In this document: positions 1 to 5,064 of the stretch, piece after piece
Numbering within the stretch: position 1 is the first letter of the stretch
Layout of the letters: each line of letters starts with the position of its first letter
Source: Actinomycetes bacterium
GTDB taxonomy: Bacteria > Actinomycetota > Actinomycetes > Mycobacteriales > Mycobacteriaceae
Assembly: GCA_023417985.1 (NCBI GenBank)
Contig: JAEZDV010000056.1
Span: forward strand, 1 to 6,417
DNA length: 6,417 nt
Reading direction: 5' to 3'
Notes under the pieces: generated by a model
The model's input: only the letters and a program-made list of their open reading frames with translations
The model's database searches: none
Told to the model about the DNA's origin: nothing
Position numbers and translations under genes: made by a program

Positions 1-47
1 TATGTGCTGGGCGGCCGGCCCTGCGGGGACGGCACACCACCGCAGGC

Positions 48-88
48 GCGGCGTGTGGCCGAGATCGTGCCTCCCGGCCACACGCCGC
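48..88 (-). terminator. Perfect 14-bp inverted repeat downstream of the VOC gene, likely terminator
   Basis: The arms 48-61 (GCGGCGTGTGGCCG) and 75-88 (CGGCCACACGCCGC) are exact reverse complements, separated by a 13-nt loop. Read on the minus strand, the hairpin begins 4 nt after the VOC stop codon (93-95), where an intrinsic terminator would sit. No T-run follows it on the minus strand, so it would be the tail-less type often proposed in actinobacteria. It could also end transcription arriving from a plus-strand gene to the left. The structure is seen directly; the terminator role is inferred. Confidence 0.65.
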
Positions 89-92
89 TCCG

Positions 93-551
93 TCACTCGG
101 AGGAAGCGTGACCCCGGTAGGTGCCGATGCTGAAGAACACCCCGTGCGGGTCGCGGCAGGTGAACCCGTGCGACCCGTAGTCCTCGTCGCGTAGTCCGAT
201 GCTGATGGTCGCGTCCGAAGCGACGACCTTGCGATAGAGGTCGTCCGCGACGGAGTCCTCCGGTACGACGAGATACACCGAACCGACGTCGGGGTGTTCG
301 CTCAGCGGGCTGTCCGGTTTGCCGGAGCCGAGCATGAGCCCACCGCCGTACGGCCATGCCAGTTCGGCGTGGTCGACGCGTTCGCCTTCCCCGTACACGG
401 CGCTCTCGGAGAATCCGAGGGTGTCGACGAGGAATCGGATCGCGGCGCGCGCGTCGCTGTAGATCAGGCACGGCCACACGCCGGGGGCGTGGCCGAGCGA
501 TGCGCTTCCGGTGGTTGTCGTGGTTGCTCTGGTTTCCGATGTGTTTGTCAT
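93..551 (-). CDS. VOC-superfamily (glyoxalase/bleomycin-resistance-fold) protein
   Basis: A 152-residue protein, about one VOC module with paired beta-alpha-beta-beta-beta halves. The first half starts at residues 25-47 (VWPCLIYSDARAAIRFL...LGF), the usual opening of these proteins, and carries His61 in a HAEL strand, a position often used as a metal ligand. The second half spans about 90-147 and ends in DYGSHGFTCRDPHGVFFSIGTY, the typical C-terminal hairpin of the glyoxalase-like family. Residues 2-20 are a Thr/Ser-rich leader with no fold signal. The start at 551 is chosen because the next start upstream (635) would run 59 bp into the regulator gene and adds a Cys/Arg-rich stretch unlike a VOC protein. 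No clear ribosome site precedes the ATG, so translation may be coupled to the regulator 25 bp upstream. Members include dioxygenases, glyoxalases, isomerases and antibiotic-binding proteins; the substrate cannot be told from this sequence. Confidence 0.85.
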   Translation of the reverse strand: MTNTSETRATTTTTGSASLGHAPGVWPCLIYSDARAAIRFLVDTLGFSESAVYGEGERVDHAELAWPYGGGLMLGSGKPDSPLSEHPDVGSVYLVVPEDSVADDLYRKVVASDATISIGLRDEDYGSHGFTCRDPHGVFFSIGTYRGHASSE

Positions 552-576
552 GGAGCAAAGTCTGCGCGCGCCGCAC

Positions 577-1410
577 TCACTCGTCTTGGACGATTGGGAA
601 CAGTTCCTCGGCCATCCACACGGACGGGGGCACACCCGCGAGGTCGCGCCATTCCCGGGCCAGATGTGCCTGGTCGTAGTAGCCGCACACGGCCGCCACG
701 TCCGAGAGTCGGTGCGGACCCGCGGTGCGCAGCAGGGTTCGTGAACGGTGGAAACGCGCGACTCGGGCGACCTCTTTGGGTGCGAGACCGAATTCCGCGA
801 CGAACCGTCCGGTGAGATGTCTTCGGCTCCAGCCGAGTTCGTCGGCCACCGCCCGCACCGGGCGTCCGGGATCGGACACGAGCATCCGCCACGCCTGAGA
901 GAGTGTGCCGTCCATTTCCGCGTGGCCGCTCGCGGTGAGCCGTCGGGCGAGGACGCTATCGAGAGTCGCGAATCGCTCCGGCCACGTGGGCGTGCCGGCC
1001 AGAGAGTCGTTCAATTCCCGGTAGTCCACCCCCAGCACGTCCTCGAGATCGACAGCCCACGACCCCAGGGCGGCAGCGGGCACGCCGAGCAGCGCACGGG
1101 CACCCGAGGGCGTGAGCGACAACTGGATCCCGTGCTGGAAACCGGTGTGCGCGATGATCACCGGCGCGGACGACAAACCACTTGCGAGTGCGTCGAATGT
1201 GGCGGGCGGTCCGGTATCGGGAAGCAGTGCGATCGGCTCGCCAAACGTGATAATTACCGTAACTTCCGGTGACGGCATACCGCGGTGGATTCCGGGCGGA
1301 AAGCCCGAGAGCCGATATCCTTCGTACCAACGCACAAAGGGTCTCAGCAGCGGCGCGGGCCGCTGCCGAGCACCTTCGGAAACCCCGACTGCGCCAGATG
1401 AGCCGGTCAC
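577..1410 (-). CDS. AraC-family transcriptional regulator
   Basis: A 277-residue protein with a C-terminal AraC/XylS DNA-binding domain. The first helix-turn-helix is near residues 185-206 (VRAVADELGWSRRHLTGRF). The second is near 235-256 (LSDVAAVCGYYDQAHLAREW), followed by the family's conserved LAGVPPSVW ending. Residues 15-130 form the sensing domain and resemble the N-terminal domain of actinobacterial AraC regulators often labelled DUF6597; there is no ligand signature I can read. The start is a GTG at 1408-1410 with no obvious Shine-Dalgarno but a TANNNT box 6 nt before it, so the mRNA may be leaderless. It is divergent from the EcsC-like gene (45-bp gap) and 25 bp upstream of the VOC gene on the same strand, which makes that gene its most likely target. 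Family assignment is firm; effector and targets are inference. Confidence 0.93.
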   Translation of the reverse strand: MTGSSGAVGVSEGARQRPAPLLRPFVRWYEGYRLSGFPPGIHRGMPSPEVTVIITFGEPIALLPDTGPPATFDALASGLSSAPVIIAHTGFQHGIQLSLTPSGARALLGVPAAALGSWAVDLEDVLGVDYRELNDSLAGTPTWPERFATLDSVLARRLTASGHAEMDGTLSQAWRMLVSDPGRPVRAVADELGWSRRHLTGRFVAEFGLAPKEVARVARFHRSRTLLRTAGPHRLSDVAAVCGYYDQAHLAREWRDLAGVPPSVWMAEELFPIVQDE

Positions 1411-1416
1411 CCGACA

Positions 1417-1422
1417 AGGGTA
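1417..1422 (-). promoter_or_regulatory. Candidate -10 box (TACCCT) for a leaderless araC-type transcript
   Basis: Read on the minus strand, TACCCT fits the actinobacterial TANNNT -10 pattern and ends 6 nt before the GTG start at 1410. Transcription would begin at about the first base of the start codon, and no Shine-Dalgarno is seen. No convincing -35 hexamer lies 16-19 nt further upstream, which weakens the call. Confidence 0.3.
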
Positions 1423-1437
1423 ACCAGCTCGCGCGGG

Positions 1438-1445
1438 AAAGAGGA
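1438..1445 (+). promoter_or_regulatory. Ribosome binding site of the EcsC-like gene
   Basis: AAAGAGGA, a good Shine-Dalgarno match, lies 10 nt before the ATG at 1456 and fixes that start. It sits in the 45-bp divergent gap, so the promoter for this gene must overlap the 5' coding part of the AraC-family gene. Confidence 0.75.
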
Positions 1446-1455
1446 CAGAAGCCGA

Positions 1456-2145
1456 ATGAAGGACAACACGGGACCCGTCGAGAAACTACTCGTGCGGTTG
1501 CTCGACAACGGCAGCAGACTGCAGGGACCCGCAGTTGCGAAGTACGTCGACCTCTTGCGTCGCGCGCATCCGGACGAATCTCCCGCACAGATCGTCGCTC
1601 GCCTCGAGAAGCAGTTCCTGCTCGGTGTGACGGGAAGCGGATCCGCCGTGGGCGCGACTGCCGCGTTCCCAGGTGTGGGCACCGTCGCGGCGATCGGCGC
1701 CGTGGGGGCGGAGACGGTGTTCTTCCTGGAAGCGTCGGCATTGCTGACGCTGGCGATCGCTGCGGTCCACGGCATCGAACCCCACGACCACGACCAGCGC
1801 CGCGCGCTGGTGCTGGCTGTCGCACTCGGCGACACCGGCAAGGAGATCGTTGCCGCAGCGACCGGTACGTCGTTGAAGAACTGGCCGAAGGCACTCACCG
1901 GCCAGATCGACAGCAAGCAGTTGAAGGTCGTGAACAACTCGCTCGTGAAGGGTTTCGTTCGCAAGTACTTCGCCAAGCGGAGCGCGCTCGTCCTGGGCAA
2001 GCTCGTCCCGGCCGGAATCGGTGCGGCGATCGGCGGCGCGGGCAACCGCGCGATCGGGAAACGAACCATCGCGAACGCTCGGGACGCCTTCGGCCCGCCG
2101 CCCGCGACGTGGAGCGAACTCCGGACCGTGCCTCCCGCGGCCTGA
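1456..2145 (+). CDS. EcsC-family-like glycine-rich hydrophobic protein
   Basis: A 229-residue protein. Residues 1-50 look helical and charged (VEKLLVRLLDNGSRLQGPAVAKYVDLLRR). Residues 55-106 are hydrophobic and rich in small residues (GVTGSGSAVGATAAFPGVGTV, then AETVFFLEASALLTLAIAAVHGI). A second such block at 176-212 runs SALVLGKLVPAGIGAAIGG then GNRAIGKRTIANARDAFGPPP. This arrangement, ending in a Pro-Gly-rich segment, an invariant-looking Asn-Arg and an Ala-Arg-x-x-Phe helix, resembles the EcsC protein family. There is no signal peptide. The glycine-rich blocks could insert into or lie on the membrane, but clear transmembrane helices are doubtful. In Bacillus, EcsC is encoded with the EcsAB ABC transporter and its biochemical role is unknown. 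The gene is followed after 7 bp by an alpha/beta hydrolase, so the two are probably co-translated. Family assignment is by recognition of pattern, without a profile search. Confidence 0.72.
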   Translation: MKDNTGPVEKLLVRLLDNGSRLQGPAVAKYVDLLRRAHPDESPAQIVARLEKQFLLGVTGSGSAVGATAAFPGVGTVAAIGAVGAETVFFLEASALLTLAIAAVHGIEPHDHDQRRALVLAVALGDTGKEIVAAATGTSLKNWPKALTGQIDSKQLKVVNNSLVKGFVRKYFAKRSALVLGKLVPAGIGAAIGGAGNRAIGKRTIANARDAFGPPPATWSELRTVPPAA

Positions 2146-2152
2146 GGTCGAC

Positions 2153-2950
2153 GTGCCGTCGTTGTACGTCCGCGAAGTCGGCTCAGGGCCGCGCACCGTG
2201 GTGCTGTTACACGGGTTCTCCGATCACGGGGGAACCTGGTGCAAGGTCGAACCTGCGCTTGCCGAGCGGTACCGCGTCCTGGTGGTGGATCTTCCGGGAT
2301 TCGGGCGCAGCTCGAACCACTGGGCGGGGCCGGTGCTCGATCACTACGTGGACGTACTCGACGACCTCCTCGCCGAAATCCCCGAACCGGTGTCGTTCGT
2401 CGGCAATTCGCTCGGCGCCGTCACGTCGCTGTTGTTCGCGTCGAACCATCCGTCGCGCGTGGATCGGGTGGTGCTCGCAGACATGCCCGGCATGACGGGA
2501 ATCCCCCGGTTGTGGACGCGGGGCGCCCAGGTGCCGGCCGCGATCTCTCGCGCGCTCGCTCTCCCCGTTCCGGCCCCGGTGATGCAGCGCGCGATCGGCG
2601 CCCTCTACGCCAGAGCCGCCATGCACCGCCCCGAGCGGATGGACAGTGCGGTGCGGGCGGCCTTCAACGCCAACTACGCGACACGCGGCCAGATCGACAC
2701 CATGCTGGCGGTGGGCCGCATGGCCATCGGAGAACTGGGCCGCCTCCCGATTCCCGCGATGGTGCACGCTCTGGACATGCCCGCGTTGTTGATCTGGGGC
2801 GCACACGATCGACTCACCCCGGCTCACGCCGCGCGCCGTGTCTCGGTCGGCAGCAAACGACGCGTCGTGGTGATCCCTGATGCGGGGCACTGTCCCCAAC
2901 TCGATGCGCCCAGTGAGTTCCTCGCCGCGGTCCTGCCGTTTCTCGAGTGA
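2153..2950 (+). CDS. Alpha/beta hydrolase with intact catalytic triad
   Basis: A 265-residue cytosolic alpha/beta-hydrolase-fold enzyme. The oxyanion-hole motif is HGFSDHGGTW (20-29) and the strand-turn DLPGFGRSS (46-54) follows. The nucleophile elbow is GNSLGA with Ser86, the acid is Asp219 in WGAHDRLTP, and the base is His246 in DAGHCPQLDAP. A lid region covers about 115-205. This order and spacing match the esterase, lipase, C-C hydrolase, epoxide hydrolase and haloperoxidase-like group. Ser as nucleophile excludes the dehalogenase and epoxide hydrolase subgroups, which use Asp. The start chosen is the GTG at 2153, seven bases after the EcsC-like stop; GAGG at 2144-2147 serves as a ribosome site, and homology to the fold begins only a few residues later. 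A reading upstream to 2021 is possible but lies entirely within the preceding gene in another frame. Substrate unknown. Confidence 0.93.
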   Translation: MPSLYVREVGSGPRTVVLLHGFSDHGGTWCKVEPALAERYRVLVVDLPGFGRSSNHWAGPVLDHYVDVLDDLLAEIPEPVSFVGNSLGAVTSLLFASNHPSRVDRVVLADMPGMTGIPRLWTRGAQVPAAISRALALPVPAPVMQRAIGALYARAAMHRPERMDSAVRAAFNANYATRGQIDTMLAVGRMAIGELGRLPIPAMVHALDMPALLIWGAHDRLTPAHAARRVSVGSKRRVVVIPDAGHCPQLDAPSEFLAAVLPFLE

Positions 2951-2960
2951 AATGGAGACG

Positions 2961-2989
2961 CTGACCTGCCGGGGTCCTACACGTAAGCT
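2961..2989 (+). promoter_or_regulatory. Candidate promoter of the ABC transporter operon
   Basis: A -35-like CTGACC (2961-2966) is followed after exactly 17 nt by a -10-like TAAGCT (2984-2989), which fits the actinobacterial TANNNT pattern. Transcription would start near 2996, giving a 5' leader of about 48 nt that contains the ribosome site at 3028-3034. It lies in the 93-bp gap after the hydrolase, where a new transcription unit would be expected. Read-through from the upstream pair is still possible, because no terminator hairpin is seen in the gap. Confidence 0.5.
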
Positions 2990-3003
2990 CACGACGGCTC
3001 GTG
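2990..3003. repeat. Small dyad at the predicted transcription start (possible operator)
   Basis: CACGA and TCGTG are perfect reverse complements separated by CGGC. The dyad directly follows the candidate -10 box and spans the predicted start of transcription, a typical position for a repressor operator. Five-base arms are common by chance in GC-rich DNA, so functional meaning is uncertain. Confidence 0.3.
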
Positions 3004-3027
3004 GCGCGGTGCCGCGTAGTCGAGACG

Positions 3028-3034
3028 AAAGGGG
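3028..3034 (+). promoter_or_regulatory. Ribosome binding site of the ABC ATPase gene
   Basis: AAAGGGG is a strong Shine-Dalgarno sequence 9 nt before the GTG at 3044. It supports that GTG as the true start over internal alternatives. Confidence 0.8.
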
Positions 3035-3043
3035 TTCCCGCCG

Positions 3044-4240
3044 GTGACAACACCGTCAGCGCAGGCACAGTACGGCGGGGCCGGATTCGGTGGGCAGCCG
3101 CCCGCGGGGATCGTCGTGCAGGGACTGACCAAGACGTTCGGGGCCCACACCGCGGTGACCGACCTGGCTTTCACCGTTCCGCCCGGTTCGATCACCGGTT
3201 TCCTCGGCCCCAACGGTTCCGGCAAGACGACCACCCTGGGTATGGTCCTCGGTCTCATCCGACCGACGTCCGGTGTCGCCTACGTCGACGGTGTGCGGTT
3301 CACCGATCTGGAAAACCCGGCACAGGTCGTGGGTGCGGTGCTCGACGCACGCAGCGCACACCCGAAACACACGGCGATGACACACCTTCGCGTGTACTGC
3401 GCAGCGATCGGGGTTCCGGACGCCCGCGCCGCCCAGATGCTCGACCTCGTCGGACTGGCGACGGCCGCGAAGCGCCGTATCGGCGAGTTCTCCCTGGGTA
3501 TGCGGCAGCGTCTCGCGCTGGCGACAGCCCTTCTGGGTCAGCCGCGGTATCTGGTGCTCGACGAGCCTGCCAACGGTCTCGACCCCGAGGGTATGGCGTG
3601 GCTGCGCGACTTCCTCGTCGCCTACGCCCGTAACGGCGGGACCGTCCTGATCTCGAGTCACATCCTGCGAGAGGTCGAGCAGATGGCCGATCACCTGGTC
3701 ATCATCAGCGACGGACGACTGGTCGCCGCGAACAGCATGGAGGACCTCCGTGTGGCGTACCGGCCCCGGGTGCTGGTGGCGGCCTCGGATCCGGCCCGGC
3801 TCGCCACGGCCCTCGCCGCGGCAGGCCACACCGACGCACAGGTTCAGCCCGACGGGCGCCTGGCCGTCGTGGGTGTGGACTCGGAGGGGATCAGCGCGAT
3901 CGCCACTGACTGTGGAGTCACTCTCTTCGGCACAACCGTGGAAAGCGTCGACCTCGAGCAGGTGTACCTGTCGATGACGGCGGGTCGCTACGCTGCCCCA
4001 CCGGCGGGGCCAGGCGGTCCCTGGAGCGGTCCCGGCTGGGGGCCGAGCGGGCAGCCACCGCAGCCACCCGGGCAGTACGCGTTCCAGCAGTACCCGGGGG
4101 CCCAGCAGTACCCAGGGGCCCAGCAGTACCCCGGCCCGCCACCGCAGCAGTACCCTCCGCAGCCGGATTACGGACCGCCGCAGCAGTACTACCGCACCCC
4201 GCAGCAACAACCGACCGGATCCGAAGGGCCCTCAGCATGA
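3044..4240 (+). CDS. ABC transporter ATP-binding protein (BcrA/DrrA-like) with Pro/Gln/Tyr-rich C-terminal tail
   Basis: A 398-residue ATPase that would power the permease encoded next to it. The nucleotide-binding domain covers about 22-235. Walker A is GPNGSGKTT (55-63, Lys61), the signature is FSLGMRQR (149-156), Walker B is YLVLDEP (169-175, Glu174) followed by the D-loop NGLDPEG, and the H-loop is SSH (His206). The Q-loop position reads VLDARSAHPKHTAMTHL, with Asp101 instead of Gln. This and the DEPANGLDPEGMAW segment are typical of the actinobacterial bacitracin/daunorubicin-type efflux ATPases. Residues 236-310 form a small accessory domain. Residues 319-398 are a low-complexity tail absent from ordinary members, which are near 300 residues. 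The first 22 residues are also Gly/Gln/Ala-rich. Its stop overlaps the permease start by ATGA. The exported substrate is unknown; antibiotic or lipid export is a family-based guess. Confidence 0.95.
   Translation: MTTPSAQAQYGGAGFGGQPPAGIVVQGLTKTFGAHTAVTDLAFTVPPGSITGFLGPNGSGKTTTLGMVLGLIRPTSGVAYVDGVRFTDLENPAQVVGAVLDARSAHPKHTAMTHLRVYCAAIGVPDARAAQMLDLVGLATAAKRRIGEFSLGMRQRLALATALLGQPRYLVLDEPANGLDPEGMAWLRDFLVAYARNGGTVLISSHILREVEQMADHLVIISDGRLVAANSMEDLRVAYRPRVLVAASDPARLATALAAAGHTDAQVQPDGRLAVVGVDSEGISAIATDCGVTLFGTTVESVDLEQVYLSMTAGRYAAPPAGPGGPWSGPGWGPSGQPPQPPGQYAFQQYPGAQQYPGAQQYPGPPPQQYPPQPDYGPPQQYYRTPQQQPTGSEGPSA
3998..4237 (+). other. Low-complexity Pro/Gln/Tyr/Gly tail coding region
   Basis: These codons encode residues 319-398 of the ABC ATPase. 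The 80 residues are mostly Pro, Gln, Gly and Tyr, with recurring QQYP and GPPQQY motifs and no predicted fold. The region lies after all conserved ATPase motifs, so it is an appended disordered cytosolic segment rather than part of the catalytic domain. Confidence 0.9.
4085..4138 (+). repeat. Three tandem 18-bp units encoding QQYPGA/QQYPGA/QQYPGP
   Basis: Units lie at 4085-4102, 4103-4120 and 4121-4138, all in frame. The first two differ by a single base (CCG versus CCA proline codon), while the third has diverged in its second half. This pattern suggests recent duplication by slippage. The repeats lie inside the tail of the ABC ATPase and may vary in copy number between strains. Confidence 0.88.
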
Positions 4241-5016
4241 CCGCGCTCCTGACCGCCGAGTTCCGCAAGGTGCTGAGCCTGCGCTACTGGTGGATTCTCG
4301 GCATCGCTCCGCTGCTCGTCGGCCTGTTCTGCGGGGCGCTGACGCTGCCGGTGATGCGGCAACTCGAGGACGTGCTCGGGGAGGACTTCGCCGAAGCGGC
4401 CGCAGCCGCCGTCGGGATCTCGCTGGCCCTGGCTCTGGTGTTCCTGTTCTCCGCGTTGTTCGGAGTCGTCAACACCGGCAGCGAATTCCAGTATCGCACC
4501 GTGATCACGACGTTCCTCACGACTCGGGGGCGCGACCGGGTACTAGCGACGAAACTGACGGTCGCCATGATCTTCGGCCTGGCGTACTGCCTCGTCGCAG
4601 AGATCGTCTCCGCTCTGACCATCCTGATGTTCGGTGGCGGCTTCAGCGGCGCCGATTTCGGAACCGTCGGTGCGGTCCTCGCGACCGGTCTGCTCTGCGC
4701 CGCGCTCTGGGCCCTGATCGGCGCCGGACTCGGACTGCTGACCGGATCGATGACGGGAAGCGTCCTGGCGATCTGCGCATGGATCCCGATCGGCGAACTC
4801 ATCGTGTCGCTGGTCCTGCACGGCGTCGGACTCGGCGCGATCGCGCAGTACCTGCCCGGGCAGGTCACCTGGTACACGCTGTTCTCGGTGGTGGAGATGC
4901 CGGACGACGTCGAACTGGCCGTGCGATGGCCGCTTGCGCCGCTCGTCCTGATCTTCTGGACGGTGCTGTTCTGCGGGCTCGGCTGGTGGCGGACCCGTAC
5001 GCGCGACTTCGTCTGA
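4237..5016 (+). CDS. ABC-2-type transporter permease
   Basis: A 259-residue integral membrane protein and the partner of the preceding ATPase. Six hydrophobic segments are visible at about 17-37, 58-78, 107-131, 142-167, 174-196 and 231-251, the classic ABC-2 topology. The N-terminus MTALLTAEFRKVLSLRYWW is the amphipathic entry helix of this family. The loop after helix 2, with NTGSEFQYRTVITTFLTTRGRDRVLATKL, is the conserved cytoplasmic segment that contacts the ATPase, comparable to GEFRHGT in related permeases. The start overlaps the ATPase stop (ATGA at 4237-4240) and is preceded 8 nt upstream by GAAGGG (4223-4228), so translation is probably coupled. It would act as a homodimer with two ATPase subunits. 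Substrate unknown. Confidence 0.93.
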   Translation: MTALLTAEFRKVLSLRYWWILGIAPLLVGLFCGALTLPVMRQLEDVLGEDFAEAAAAAVGISLALALVFLFSALFGVVNTGSEFQYRTVITTFLTTRGRDRVLATKLTVAMIFGLAYCLVAEIVSALTILMFGGGFSGADFGTVGAVLATGLLCAALWALIGAGLGLLTGSMTGSVLAICAWIPIGELIVSLVLHGVGLGAIAQYLPGQVTWYTLFSVVEMPDDVELAVRWPLAPLVLIFWTVLFCGLGWWRTRTRDFV

Positions 5017-5035
5017 CCCCCTGCGCGATCACGGG

Positions 5036-5053
5036 TGTCGCCGGGCGGCGATA
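5036..5053 (+). other. Short GC-rich hairpin between the permease and exporter genes
   Basis: TGTCGCC and GGCGATA can pair (7 bp, including one G-T wobble) around the loop GGGC. The hairpin lies 20 nt after the permease stop and has no T-run after it. It may be a weak terminator or attenuator, or only a product of GC-rich sequence. It overlaps the candidate -10 box of the next gene. Confidence 0.3.
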
Positions 5054-5057
5054 GTGT
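5052..5057 (+). promoter_or_regulatory. Candidate -10 box (TAGTGT) for the exporter gene
   Basis: TAGTGT fits TANNNT and ends 7 nt before the ATG at 5065, so a transcript from it would start at the start codon. No Shine-Dalgarno precedes that ATG, which agrees with a leaderless mRNA. No good -35 hexamer is seen at 16-18 nt, so the call is weak. Confidence 0.3.
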
Positions 5058-5064
5058 CGATCGA

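Noticed and set aside
1..47. Possible 3' end of a gene entering from the left on the plus strand
   Set aside because: One plus frame stays open from base 1 to a TGA at 109-111, but it is too short to recognise and would run through the hairpin and over the VOC stop. No gene can be supported.
552..635. 28-residue N-terminal extension of the VOC protein
   Set aside because: It would overlap the regulator's 3' end by 59 bp and adds Cys/Arg-rich residues not expected in a VOC domain.
1243..1264. AT-richer patch (around GTGATAATTACCG) as a possible operator
   Set aside because: It lies inside the regulator gene and simply encodes the hydrophobic VTVIIT strand; its dyad symmetry is imperfect.
1316..1321. 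TATCCT as a -10 box for the EcsC-like gene
   Set aside because: It fits TANNNT, but no -35 is seen at 16-18 nt and the leader would be about 125 nt inside the regulator's coding sequence. Not enough to call.
956..1894. Long minus-strand open frame (312 codons) bridging the regulator and EcsC-like genes
   Set aside because: It is Arg/Pro/Ser-rich with no domain, lies out of frame with two well-supported genes on both strands and crosses their divergent promoter gap, as expected of GC-rich shadow frames.
2021..2152. Possible 44-residue N-terminal extension of the hydrolase
   Set aside because: It overlaps the 3' end of the EcsC-like gene in another frame, is Arg/Ser-rich and unlike the fold. 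The GTG at 2153 lies just before the first beta strand.
1269..2495. Long plus-strand open frame (408 codons)
   Set aside because: The translation is Arg-rich low-complexity sequence and overlaps the regulator, the EcsC-like gene and the hydrolase in the wrong frame. The EcsC-like and hydrolase frames have recognisable family motifs and ribosome sites.
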